A stretch of 64,000 bases of DNA from MH13 sp040219355 (GTDB lineage Bacteria; Pseudomonadota; Alphaproteobacteria; Rhizobiales; MH13): assembly GCA_040219355.1 (NCBI GenBank), contig JAVJSN010000014.1, positions 186,001 to 250,000 on the forward strand, written 5' to 3'. Positions 41,209-49,761 of this stretch are shown here, piece after piece. Position 1 is the stretch's first letter, and each line of letters opens with the position of its first letter. The position numbers and the translations under genes are program-made. The notes under the pieces were generated by a model. It did no database searches, was not told the DNA's origin, and saw only the letters and a program-made list of their open reading frames with translations.

Positions 41209-43473
41209 ATGAGCGACATGACGATTCGGCCACCCGGCGCGGGTGATGATGGTGGTGATGACGGCATTGAGGCCATCGATCTCGATGCTGCTTTGCGTGA
41301 GCGCTATCTTGCCTACGCCCTTTCCACAATCACGCAACGCGCGTTGCCGGATGTGCGCGACGGTCTGAAACCGGTCCATCGCCGCCTGCTATACGCGATG
41401 CGGCAACTGAAGCTGGACCCGGCGCAAGGCTTCAAGAAATCGGCCCGCGTCGTCGGCGATGTCATCGGTAAGTACCACCCGCATGGCGACCAGTCGGTCT
41501 ATGATGCCTTGGTGCGTTTGGCGCAGGATTTTGCCGTGCGCTACCCGCTCGTTGAGGGCCAGGGAAACTTCGGCAACATTGATGGCGATAGCGCTGCTGC
41601 CATGCGTTACACCGAAGCGCGCATGACCGACGTCGCCTCGCGGTTGCTTGAGGGCATCGACGAGGATGCGGTCGATTTTCGCGAGACTTATGATGGCTCG
41701 GAAAGCGAGCCGATTGTCCTTCCGGCTGATTTTCCCAACCTCCTTGCCAATGGCTCCACCGGCATCGCGGTCGGTATGGCAACCTCGATCCCGCCGCACA
41801 ATGTGGCCGAGCTATGCGATGCGTCTCTGGCGCTGATCGACAATAGGAATATGGAAACGCCAGAGCTTGTGAAGCTGGTTCCAGGACCTGATTTCCCCAC
41901 GGGTGGGATCATGGTTGAGGACGAAGCAAGCCGCATCCAATCCTATGAGACAGGCCGTGGTGGTTTCCGCGTTCGTGCGCGCTGGCACAAGGAAGACCAG
42001 GGCAGGGGCACCTGGGCCATTGTGATCACCGAGATCCCCTATCAGGTGGTCAAAAGCCGCTTGGTCGAACGCATCGCCGATCTTCTGCTTTCCAAGAAGT
42101 TGCCACTTCTCGGCGATGTGCGCGATGAATCCGCCGAAGATATGCGCCTGGTTTTGGAACCAAAGAACCGCAACGTCGATCCAGAACTGATGATGGAGTC
42201 GTTGTTCCGTCTGACCGAGCTGGAATCGCGCATCTCGCTCAACATGAACGTGCTTGAAGGTGGTCTTACGCCGCGAGTGATGGGCCTTCGTGAGGTTTTG
42301 GTGTCGTGGCTCGATCACCGCCGCGATGTTTTGGTACGCCGCTCCAACTTCCGCCTTGGTAAGATCGCAGCGCGGTTAGAGCTGCTCGAAGGCTTCATTA
42401 TCGCTTACCTCAATCTGGACGAGGTGATCCGCATCATTCGTTACGAGGATGAGCCGAAACAGGAGCTAATGAAGGCGTTCGGCCTGACCGACACGCAGGC
42501 CGACGCGATCCTCAACATGCGCCTGCGCGCGTTGCGCAAGCTTGAAGAAATGGAGATCCGCAAAGAGCGCGACGCCCTGCTGGAAGAGCAGGCAGGACTA
42601 GAGGCACTGGTCGGTTCCAATGCTCGGCAATGGACGCGCATCGGCAAAGATATCAAAGCGCTGCGCAAAGCCTATGGTCCGGACACTGAACTCGGCAAAC
42701 GTCGCACGACCTTCGCTGATGCGCCCGACCTTGACCTTTCTGACATTGATGCGGCCATGGTTGAGCGTGAACCGATTACGGTCGTGCTGTCCCATAAAGG
42801 CTGGGTGCGCGCGCTCAAGGGCCACAACGCCGATCTTTCAAAGCTCGATTTTAAGCAGGGTGACCGACTAAAGCTAACCTTGGAAGCCATGACCACGGAC
42901 AAGCTCGTGGCAGTCTCAACGGGTGGCAAAGCTTTCACGCTTACCGCTGATAAACTGCCGGGCGGGCGTGGTCACGGCGATCCATTGCGGATCATGGTCG
43001 ATTTGGAAGCAGGGCAGGATATCGTCGCGCTTTTTGTCCATGATCCAAAGCGCAAACTGCTGATGGTCAACACTGAAGGCTATGGATTCGTAGCGCCGGA
43101 AAAAGACATTGTAGCCAACACCCGCAAGGGTAAGCAGGTGATGAATCTGTCTGAGCCGACCGAACTACAGATGTCAGTGCCGGTGGATGGCGATATGGTT
43201 GCGGTCATCGGCCAGAACCGCAAGTTGCTTCTCTTCCCGCTGGCGCAGATCGCCGAGATGGGCCGCGGCAAAGGTGTGCGCTTGCAACGCTACAAGGATG
43301 GCGGCATTAGTGATCTCATCACCTTCAAGGGCGCAGAGGGCCTTACTTGGTCCGACAGTGCTGGACGGCAGTACAATCGCTCGCTTGAAGAAATGACGGA
43401 GTGGCGCGGGGAGCGGGCGCAAGCCGGTCGCATGGCGCCGCAGGGCTTTCCTAGAAACAACAAATTTGGGTGA
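41209..43473 (+). CDS. parC: DNA topoisomerase IV subunit A
   Basis: The DNA-cleaving subunit of topoisomerase IV, 754 residues, which decatenates daughter chromosomes. The catalytic tyrosine is Tyr134 in AMRYTEARM. The breakage-reunion domain starts ALRERYLAYALSTITQRALP, and a C-terminal beta-pinwheel (from about 515) contains repeats such as VLSHKGWVRALKGH. The quinolone-determining stretch reads HPHGDQSVYDA (91-101), with Gln95 where E. coli ParC has Ser80 and a serine one place later. The start with AGAGG upstream is preferred; a TTG six codons earlier is open. The length fits ParC rather than GyrA. Confidence 0.95.
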   Translation: MSDMTIRPPGAGDDGGDDGIEAIDLDAALRERYLAYALSTITQRALPDVRDGLKPVHRRLLYAMRQLKLDPAQGFKKSARVVGDVIGKYHPHGDQSVYDALVRLAQDFAVRYPLVEGQGNFGNIDGDSAAAMRYTEARMTDVASRLLEGIDEDAVDFRETYDGSESEPIVLPADFPNLLANGSTGIAVGMATSIPPHNVAELCDASLALIDNRNMETPELVKLVPGPDFPTGGIMVEDEASRIQSYETGRGGFRVRARWHKEDQGRGTWAIVITEIPYQVVKSRLVERIADLLLSKKLPLLGDVRDESAEDMRLVLEPKNRNVDPELMMESLFRLTELESRISLNMNVLEGGLTPRVMGLREVLVSWLDHRRDVLVRRSNFRLGKIAARLELLEGFIIAYLNLDEVIRIIRYEDEPKQELMKAFGLTDTQADAILNMRLRALRKLEEMEIRKERDALLEEQAGLEALVGSNARQWTRIGKDIKALRKAYGPDTELGKRRTTFADAPDLDLSDIDAAMVEREPITVVLSHKGWVRALKGHNADLSKLDFKQGDRLKLTLEAMTTDKLVAVSTGGKAFTLTADKLPGGRGHGDPLRIMVDLEAGQDIVALFVHDPKRKLLMVNTEGYGFVAPEKDIVANTRKGKQVMNLSEPTELQMSVPVDGDMVAVIGQNRKLLLFPLAQIAEMGRGKGVRLQRYKDGGISDLITFKGAEGLTWSDSAGRQYNRSLEEMTEWRGERAQAGRMAPQGFPRNNKFG

Positions 43474-43622
43474 TGGCGGCTTGCGTTGCGCCGTGTTCTG
43501 CCCATGTGAATTGGCGCCTCCAAGTGGCGGCTTCAATCGACAAGCGATTGCAGCCCCGGCCCTGTCAGTTATCAGCGCTTGGGGGGTGGGGTTGGTATGT
43601 TGGGTCCAAATCGGTCTAAAAT

Positions 43623-43643
43623 CAGAGGAATGTTTGTCCTCTG
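43623..43643. promoter_or_regulatory. Inverted repeat just upstream of the smo-locus LacI gene
   Basis: CAGAGGA and TCCTCTG form a perfect seven-base inverted repeat around a seven-base spacer, ending nine bases before the LacI start codon. The left arm contains an AGAGGA ribosome-site-like sequence. It could hide the ribosome site in a hairpin or be a protein site. It differs from the 44699 operator. Confidence 0.35.
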
Positions 43644-43652
43644 TGGTTCATA

Positions 43653-44687
43653 ATGTCTGATACAAAAATCAAAACGATGGAAGAATTCGCCGCCGTTAGC
43701 GGGCTATCGCGACCGACGGTGTCGAAATATTTTTTCGATGCCAACAGCGTTCGTCCAAAGACACGGGCTCGAATTGAAGACGCGATAGAGCGTTACGACT
43801 ATCGCCCCAACATTTACGCGATGAATCAAAACCGGCGGCTGACGCGCACGCTTGGCATTGTTGTGCCTTTTTTGGCGGACCCCTTCTTTGCCGAGTTTGC
43901 CAGAATCATTGAGCGCCTTTGTATCGACGCGGGGTTCCGTCCCATCGTTTTTAGTTCGCACGGCGAACCTGACTTGGAAGCCGAAAATCTGAAGAGCTTG
44001 CTCGCGATGAAGCCTTCCGGCGCGTTGTTGGCACCGTTGGGGCGCCTATCCGACCGCGCGGCACTGGTCAATTTCACAGCTGAGGTGCCGTCCATTCTTT
44101 TTGACAGCAACATGGATGGTATCGGCGAAGGCTTCGTTGGCCTGGACAACAATCAGAGCATTGGCACAATCGTTCGTTATCTGTGTGAGTCAGGCCAGCC
44201 GCCAAGTTTCTTTGAAGGCAAGATGGCACCCAACCCCAATGTGCAGTCCAAGTTAGAGGCCTATACCCAATCGATGAAGCAATTGGGTCATGAGCCGCAC
44301 ATCGTTTATGCGGAAGGTGAAGGATGGGACTTTGAATCCATCGGCTACAATGCCGGTATTCGTGCGTTGCAGGCACGCGATTTCCCAACCAATACAATTC
44401 TTTGCGGAAATGATCGCTTGGCAGTTGGATTCTTGGCCGCCGCTTATGAGGAAGGCTTGCGTGTCGGGCGAGGCGATGGCTGCGCGTTGCGTGTTGCTGG
44501 GCATGACGACCACCCTTTTTCGCGATTTACTTGCCCGCCGCTGACCACTGTATCGCAAGATTTCGATGCTATTGCCTCCAAAAGCGTTGAGCTTCTGATC
44601 GGGCTTTTTGATGATCGAACTGAGCGGCCTACCGAGCGACAAACAACACTTTTTGATGGTCGATTGGTGATACGCGCATCTGCATGA
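43653..44687 (+). CDS. LacI-family regulator of the sorbitol/mannitol operon
   Basis: A LacI-type DNA-binding regulator, 344 residues. The N-terminal helix-turn-helix reads TMEEFAAVSGLSRPTVSKYF (residues 8-27), followed by the hinge region RPNIYAMNQNRR and a ligand domain starting TLGIVVPFLADPFF. It stands directly before the polyol operon on the same strand, with a perfect palindromic operator in the 105-base gap. It is therefore the likely local repressor, relieved by a hexitol. Polyol operons of this type are often regulated by AraC- or DeoR-type proteins, so LacI control is noteworthy. Confidence 0.93.
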   Translation: MSDTKIKTMEEFAAVSGLSRPTVSKYFFDANSVRPKTRARIEDAIERYDYRPNIYAMNQNRRLTRTLGIVVPFLADPFFAEFARIIERLCIDAGFRPIVFSSHGEPDLEAENLKSLLAMKPSGALLAPLGRLSDRAALVNFTAEVPSILFDSNMDGIGEGFVGLDNNQSIGTIVRYLCESGQPPSFFEGKMAPNPNVQSKLEAYTQSMKQLGHEPHIVYAEGEGWDFESIGYNAGIRALQARDFPTNTILCGNDRLAVGFLAAAYEEGLRVGRGDGCALRVAGHDDHPFSRFTCPPLTTVSQDFDAIASKSVELLIGLFDDRTERPTERQTTLFDGRLVIRASA

Positions 44688-44698
44688 CGCAATGGTTG

Positions 44699-44728
44699 AA
44701 TTTTACGCGCGTAAAATTTTGATTGACA
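44699..44728 (+). promoter_or_regulatory. Perfect 20-bp operator and -35 box of the smo operon
   Basis: AATTTTACGCGCGTAAAATT (44699-44718) is a perfect 20-base palindrome with the CG-centred core typical of LacI-family sites. Four bases later lies TTGACA (44723-44728), a consensus -35 box. The -10 is poor (TACGCT near 44747). The binding-protein gene starts at 44793 behind GGGAGGAG. Confidence 0.82.
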
Positions 44729-44792
44729 CGTTGGAATTTTCCTCAGTACGCTACCCTCCTAAAAATAAAACTAAGTCCCGGGAGGAGACACA

Positions 44793-46106
44793 ATGTCTTT
44801 TGCATCGAAGCTGTGCACCGCTACAGCGCTTACACTGACAATGTCCGGCGGCGTCGCAATCGCCCAAGACGCCACCATCACCATCGCCACTGTGAACAAT
44901 GGCGATATGATCCGCATGCAGGGTTACACAGATAACTTTACTGAGCAGACCGGCATTGCTGTTGAATGGGTGACGCTGGAAGAAAACGTTCTGCGTCAAC
45001 GTGTGACGACAGACATCACCACCAATGGTGGCCAGTTCGACATCATGACCATCGGTATGTACGAAACGCCGATCTGGGGCGCCAATGGCTGGCTGGTTCC
45101 GCTGGATGATCTTTCCGATGAATACAATGTCGGCGACATTCTTCCAGCCATGCGCGACGGTCTTTCTCACGATGGCACGCTCTATGCCGCACCGTTCTAT
45201 GGCGAAAGCTCCATGGTCATGTACCGCACGGACCTGATGGAAGCCGCTGGCCTGGAAATGCCAACCGCGCCGACCTGGGAATTCATTCGTGAAGCTGCGG
45301 CGGCCATGACCGACCGCGACAACGAAATCAACGGCATCTGCCTGCGTGGTAAAGCTGGTTGGGGAGAAGGTGGTGCGTTCATCACCGTGACAGCCAACTC
45401 ATTCGGGGCTCGCTGGTTTGATGAAGACTGGAACGCCCAATTCGATCAGCCGGAATGGGCCGAAGCGCTGAACTTTTTCGTCGGTATGATGGAAGAATCT
45501 GGCCCTCCAGGATACGCGACCAATGGCTTCAACGAGAACCTGTCGTTGTTCCAACAGGGCAAATGCGGCATGTGGATTGACGCCACCGTTGCTGCATCTT
45601 TCGTGACCAATGCGAACGATTCCACTGTCGCTGACAGCGTCGGGTTTGCTCTGGCACCCGATACAGGTCTTGGCAAACGCGCTAACTGGCTGTGGGCCTG
45701 GGCACTGGCTGTTCCAGCCGGTACGCAGCAGGAAGACGCTGCCAAGCAGTTCATCGAATGGGCAACCTCGACCGATTACATCGAGTTGGTTGCCGAGAAC
45801 GAAGGCTGGGCCAATGTTCCTCCTGGCGCCCGCACGTCGCTCTACGAAACACCTGAGTATCAGGCCGTTCCGTTTGCTCAGATGACGCTGGACTCCATCA
45901 ACGCTGCCGATCCAACAAACCCAACGGTCGATCCGGTGCCCTATGTTGGCATTCAGTTCGTGGCCATTCCGGAGTTTGCTGGTATCGCAACGGAAGTCAG
46001 TCAGGAGTTCTCAGCGGTCTACGCCGGTCAGCAGACCGTGGAAGAAGCCCTGGCGAATGCTCAGGCTATCACGAACGACGCCATGGAAGCCGCCGGCTAC
46101 CGCTAA
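44793..46106 (+). CDS. smoE: ABC sorbitol/mannitol-binding protein
   Basis: The periplasmic hexitol-binding protein of the SmoEFGK importer, 437 residues. The signal peptide ends near MSGGVAIAQ (about residue 25) and the mature protein starts DATITIATVNNGDMIRMQGY. Motifs of the polyol subgroup are LYAAPFYGESSMVMYRTDLM, GKAGWGEGGAFITVTANSFG and FQQGKCGMWIDATVAASFV. GGGAGGAG precedes the ATG. It is first of six genes leading to sorbitol and mannitol dehydrogenases, which supports the ligand. A stem-loop follows its stop. Confidence 0.94.
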   Translation: MSFASKLCTATALTLTMSGGVAIAQDATITIATVNNGDMIRMQGYTDNFTEQTGIAVEWVTLEENVLRQRVTTDITTNGGQFDIMTIGMYETPIWGANGWLVPLDDLSDEYNVGDILPAMRDGLSHDGTLYAAPFYGESSMVMYRTDLMEAAGLEMPTAPTWEFIREAAAAMTDRDNEINGICLRGKAGWGEGGAFITVTANSFGARWFDEDWNAQFDQPEWAEALNFFVGMMEESGPPGYATNGFNENLSLFQQGKCGMWIDATVAASFVTNANDSTVADSVGFALAPDTGLGKRANWLWAWALAVPAGTQQEDAAKQFIEWATSTDYIELVAENEGWANVPPGARTSLYETPEYQAVPFAQMTLDSINAADPTNPTVDPVPYVGIQFVAIPEFAGIATEVSQEFSAVYAGQQTVEEALANAQAITNDAMEAAGYR

Positions 46107-46125
46107 GCGTCTCGCGTGAGATGAT

Positions 46126-46151
46126 GAGGGGCGGTTCCTCCGCTGCCCCTC
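46126..46151 (+). terminator. Stem-loop between smoE and smoF
   Basis: GAGGGGC (46126-46132) pairs with GCCCCTC (46145-46151); the 12-base inner part can add GG-CC contacts. No proper U-tract follows (GTCCTTTCGC). It resembles the elements after the other two sugar-binding-protein genes and may stabilise the smoE message or end part of the transcripts. Confidence 0.55.
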
Positions 46152-46255
46152 GTCCTTTCGCTTCCCTATTGATACCCCTGATCGCATCTCAGGCGGGACA
46201 AAGCTAACGTAGGTGATTTGCGTTCGCAGTGTCCGTCAACGGAAGAAGTGTATCC

Positions 46256-47134
46256 ATGGCTACCAAAGCATCCAGATCTGCCGCCCGCATCATGATGGCG
46301 CCCGCTGTGATCCTCCTCTTGGGATGGATGTTGGTGCCACTGACGATGACGCTTTTCTTCTCGTTCAAAAGGTATTTGCCTCTGCGCGGTGACAGCCTCG
46401 AACGTGGATTGGATTGGGTTGGGTTCGAAAACTACGCCCGCTTTCTCTCCTCCAGTGCATTCTGGCCAAGCGTTCAGACCACGCTGATCATGGTTGGTGG
46501 CGTGCTGATTATCACCGTGGTGCTCGGCGTGTTGCTCGCCATTTTGCTCGACAAGCCGATATGGGGCCAGGGCGTCGTTCGCATCCTCGTTATCGCGCCC
46601 TTTTTCGTCATGCCGACCGTCACGGCGCTGGTTTGGAAGAACATGTTCATGGATCCGGTGAACGGGTTCCTTGCGCACCTATGGCGGCTGTTTGGCGCCG
46701 AACCCATTTCCTGGCTGTCCGAGGCATCGCTTTCCTCCATTGTCATGATCGTGTCCTGGCAGTGGCTGCCGTTCGCAACGCTTATTCTGCTGACGGCGAT
46801 TCAATCACTCGACAGCGAGCAACTGGAAGCTGCTGAGATGGACGGGGCCCCAGCGCTGAAGCGCTTCTGGTTCATCACGTTGCCGCACCTTTCGCGAGCA
46901 ATCACCATCGTGATCCTAATCCAGACGATTTTCTTGTTATCGATTTTTGCCGAGATCTTCGTCACCACGGGCGGAGCCTTTGGAACACGAACCCTGACCT
47001 ACCTGATCTTCCAACGCGTCATTGACGGCCAGAACATCGGGCTTGGGTCGGCAGGCGGCGTCTACGCCATCATCCTTGCGAACATCGTTGCCATCTTCCT
47101 GATGCGCATCGTCGGCAAGAACCTGGACAAATAG
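46256..47134 (+). CDS. smoF: ABC sorbitol/mannitol permease 1
   Basis: An inner-membrane subunit of 292 residues with about six helices. The EAA loop reads EQLEAAEMDGAPALKRFWFI (about 193-212). The ATG used has GGAAGAAG about nine bases upstream; a GTG nine codons earlier is the alternative. It comes 149 bases after smoE, the widest gap of the operon, holding the stem-loop, and 11 bases before the second permease. Confidence 0.93.
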   Translation: MATKASRSAARIMMAPAVILLLGWMLVPLTMTLFFSFKRYLPLRGDSLERGLDWVGFENYARFLSSSAFWPSVQTTLIMVGGVLIITVVLGVLLAILLDKPIWGQGVVRILVIAPFFVMPTVTALVWKNMFMDPVNGFLAHLWRLFGAEPISWLSEASLSSIVMIVSWQWLPFATLILLTAIQSLDSEQLEAAEMDGAPALKRFWFITLPHLSRAITIVILIQTIFLLSIFAEIFVTTGGAFGTRTLTYLIFQRVIDGQNIGLGSAGGVYAIILANIVAIFLMRIVGKNLDK

Positions 47135-47145
47135 GGGATAAGACG

Positions 47146-47976
47146 ATGGCACGCGCAACGACAACTCGCCGTAAGATCGCATGGACGGCCCTGGCATGGG
47201 CTGTGGGCCTACTGATCTTCTTCCCGATCTATTGGACGATCCTGACCAGCTTCAAAACCGAAGCGCAGGCGATCAATGACCCGCCACTGTTCTTCTTCTT
47301 TGATTGGACATTGGAAAATTATGCCGTTGTCCAAGAGCGTTCAGACTACATGCAGTTCCTTTGGAACTCAGTGATCATCGCCGGCGGATCAACTTTGCTC
47401 GGTGTTATCGTCGCTGTACCGGCTGCCTGGTCCATGGCCTTTGTGCCCTCCAAGCGCACCAAAGATATTCTGCTCTGGATGCTTTCAACCAAGATGCTGC
47501 CAGCCGTCGGTGTGCTTTATCCGATCTCGCTGATCTTTGTGCATTTCGGCCTGCTCGACACCCGCATCGGTCTGGTGATGGTGCTGATGCTGATCAACCT
47601 GCCGATCATCGTATGGATGCTTTACACCTACTTTCGTGAGATCCCTGGTGAGATCCTTGAGGCCGCCCGGATGGATGGAGCCGGTCTGCGCGAGGAAATC
47701 TTGTATGTCCTCACCCCCATGGCCATTCCAGGCATCGCATCCACAATCCTTCTCAACTTCATTCTTGCTTGGAACGAAGCGTTCTGGACGTTGAACCTGA
47801 CGGCAGCGAGCGCGGCACCGCTGACGGCCTTTATCGCCAGCTACTCAAGCCCCGAGGGCCTGTTCTACGCCAAGCTCAGCGCGGCTTCGACCATGGCCAT
47901 CGCGCCAATCCTCATCCTTGGCTGGTTTAGCCAGAAACAACTTGTACGCGGCCTCACGTTCGGCGCTGTGAAATAG
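47146..47976 (+). CDS. smoG: ABC sorbitol/mannitol permease 2
   Basis: The second inner-membrane subunit, 276 residues with about six helices. It starts MARATTTRRKIAWTALAWAV and has the EAA loop IPGEILEAARMDGAGLREEI (about 166-185) and the sorbitol-permease-like ending AILILGWFSQKQLVRGLTFG. GGGGATAAG-like sequence precedes the ATG. The ATPase gene follows after ten bases. Confidence 0.94.
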   Translation: MARATTTRRKIAWTALAWAVGLLIFFPIYWTILTSFKTEAQAINDPPLFFFFDWTLENYAVVQERSDYMQFLWNSVIIAGGSTLLGVIVAVPAAWSMAFVPSKRTKDILLWMLSTKMLPAVGVLYPISLIFVHFGLLDTRIGLVMVLMLINLPIIVWMLYTYFREIPGEILEAARMDGAGLREEILYVLTPMAIPGIASTILLNFILAWNEAFWTLNLTAASAAPLTAFIASYSSPEGLFYAKLSAASTMAIAPILILGWFSQKQLVRGLTFGAVK

Positions 47977-47986
47977 GGAGACGACG

Positions 47987-48991
47987 ATGGGAAACATTGT
48001 CCTCGATAAGGTCGAAAAGGCATTTGGCAACGTTAAGGTCATCCACCCGCTCGATCTGGAGATCAACGAAGGTGAGTTTGTCGTGTTTGTCGGCCCTTCG
48101 GGCTGCGGCAAGTCCACGCTGCTGCGCCTGATTGCTGGACTGGAAGACGTCACCGGCGGCCAGATTCGCATCAATGGGCAGGACGCGACCAACGTTCCGC
48201 CGGCCAAGCGCGGCCTTGCCATGGTGTTTCAGTCCTACGCGCTTTACCCTCATATGACGGTGCGCAAAAACATCGCGTTTCCGCTGCGCATGGCCAAGCT
48301 TGACCAAGCCGAGCAAGATCGCCGGGTAGAGCAGGCAGCATCCGTGCTTAACCTCACCGACTATCTCGATCGGCGTCCCGCAGCGCTTTCCGGGGGGCAA
48401 CGTCAACGCGTCGCCATTGGCCGTGCGATTGTCCGTGAGCCAGCAGCGTTCCTGTTCGATGAGCCGCTTTCCAACCTTGATGCAGCGCTGCGCGTGGGTA
48501 TGCGCCTTGAAATCAGCGAACTGCACAAGCGCCTCGACACCACCATGATCTACGTGACCCACGATCAGGTGGAAGCCATGACCATGGCCGACAAGATTGT
48601 GGTTTTGCAGGCTGGCGTCATTGAGCAGGTCGGCAGCCCACTGGAACTCTACAAAGCACCTCGCAACCGCTTCGTCGCCGGGTTCATTGGCTCACCAAAA
48701 ATGAACTTCATGGAAGGCGAAGAAGCCGCCAAGCATAATGCCCATGCCATTGGTATTCGCCCAGAGCACATTTCAGCCTCGTCCACCGAAGGCAGATGGC
48801 AAGGCACTGTGGGCGTTTCGGAACATCTTGGTTCAGACACTTTCTTCCATGTGCACATGGAAGGCCGCTCCGATCCGATGACGGTGCGCGTTGGCGGCGA
48901 GGTGAACATGCATCATGGCGACACGATTTTCCTCACCCCGGAGGAAGACCGTATCCACAAATTTGATGCTGAAGGACTGCGCATCGAATGA
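47987..48991 (+). CDS. smoK: ABC sorbitol/mannitol ATPase
   Basis: The energising subunit, 334 residues. Walker A is GPSGCGKST (36-44), the Q-loop is MVFQSYALYPHMTV, the signature is LSGGQRQRVAIGRA (about 134), Walker B is FLFDEPLSNLDAAL and the switch His is in YVTHDQVEAMTMAD. The C-terminal TOBE region holds IGIRPEHIS. It is shorter than many MalK proteins, as usual for polyol ATPases. Its stop overlaps the start of the sorbitol dehydrogenase gene (ATGA). Confidence 0.95.
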   Translation: MGNIVLDKVEKAFGNVKVIHPLDLEINEGEFVVFVGPSGCGKSTLLRLIAGLEDVTGGQIRINGQDATNVPPAKRGLAMVFQSYALYPHMTVRKNIAFPLRMAKLDQAEQDRRVEQAASVLNLTDYLDRRPAALSGGQRQRVAIGRAIVREPAAFLFDEPLSNLDAALRVGMRLEISELHKRLDTTMIYVTHDQVEAMTMADKIVVLQAGVIEQVGSPLELYKAPRNRFVAGFIGSPKMNFMEGEEAAKHNAHAIGIRPEHISASSTEGRWQGTVGVSEHLGSDTFFHVHMEGRSDPMTVRVGGEVNMHHGDTIFLTPEEDRIHKFDAEGLRIE

Positions 48992-49761
48992 CACGACTAC
49001 AGGGCAAGTGCGCGCTGATTACCGGCGCGGCCCGCGGAATTGGTTTGGCCTTTGCGCAGGCTTATGTCCGTGAGGGCGCGCAGGTTGTGATTGCCGATAT
49101 TGATGAGGGTGCAGCGAAAGTTGCCGCCGACAGCATCGGCTCTGCAGCCATCGCTGTGCCTATGGATGTAAGCGATTTGGTGAGCATTGCTGAAGGTGTT
49201 GAGACGGCCATCAATGCGATGGGTCGGATCGATGTGTTGATCAACAACGCCGCCATATTCACCGCCGCGCCCATTGTGGATATCGATCCCGACGATTTCC
49301 AAAAAACCTTCGATATCAATGTCGCGGGCACATTGTTCACGATGCAGGCGGTCGCGCGCCACATGATTGCTCGCGGCGGCGGCGGCAAAATCATCAACAT
49401 GGCCAGCCAAGCAGGTCGCCGGGGTGAGCCGCTTGTTGCGGTGTACTGCGCAACCAAGGCCGCTGTGATAAGTTTGACCCAGTCAGCAGGCCTCGATCTC
49501 ATCAAGCACGGCATCAATGTGAACGCTATCGCGCCTGGCGTTGTGGATGGCGAGCACTGGGACGGTGTGGATGCGCTGTTTGCCAAGCTTGAGAGTAAGG
49601 CGCCTGGCCAGAAGAAAAGAGAGGTAGGCGATGCCGTTCCCTATGGACGCATGGGACGCGCCGATGATCTCACAGGCATGGCCGTTTTTCTGGCCTCTGA
49701 TGAAGCCGATTACATCGTTGCACAAACCTACAATGTTGATGGCGGCCAATGGATGAGCTGA
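48988..49761 (+). CDS. smoS: Sorbitol (L-iditol 2-) dehydrogenase, SDR type
   Basis: An NAD-dependent short-chain dehydrogenase, 257 residues, oxidising D-sorbitol to D-fructose and related polyols. The cofactor motif is TGAARGIG (12-19) with NAD-type ADID. Catalytic residues are Ser140 (NMASQAG), Tyr153 and Lys157 (YCATKAA). The segments NAIAPGVVDGEHWDGVDALF and ADYIVAQTYNVDGGQWMS closely match SmoS of Rhodobacter. The start overlaps smoK and the end overlaps mtlK by 13 bases. Confidence 0.95.
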   Translation: MTRLQGKCALITGAARGIGLAFAQAYVREGAQVVIADIDEGAAKVAADSIGSAAIAVPMDVSDLVSIAEGVETAINAMGRIDVLINNAAIFTAAPIVDIDPDDFQKTFDINVAGTLFTMQAVARHMIARGGGGKIINMASQAGRRGEPLVAVYCATKAAVISLTQSAGLDLIKHGINVNAIAPGVVDGEHWDGVDALFAKLESKAPGQKKREVGDAVPYGRMGRADDLTGMAVFLASDEADYIVAQTYNVDGGQWMS

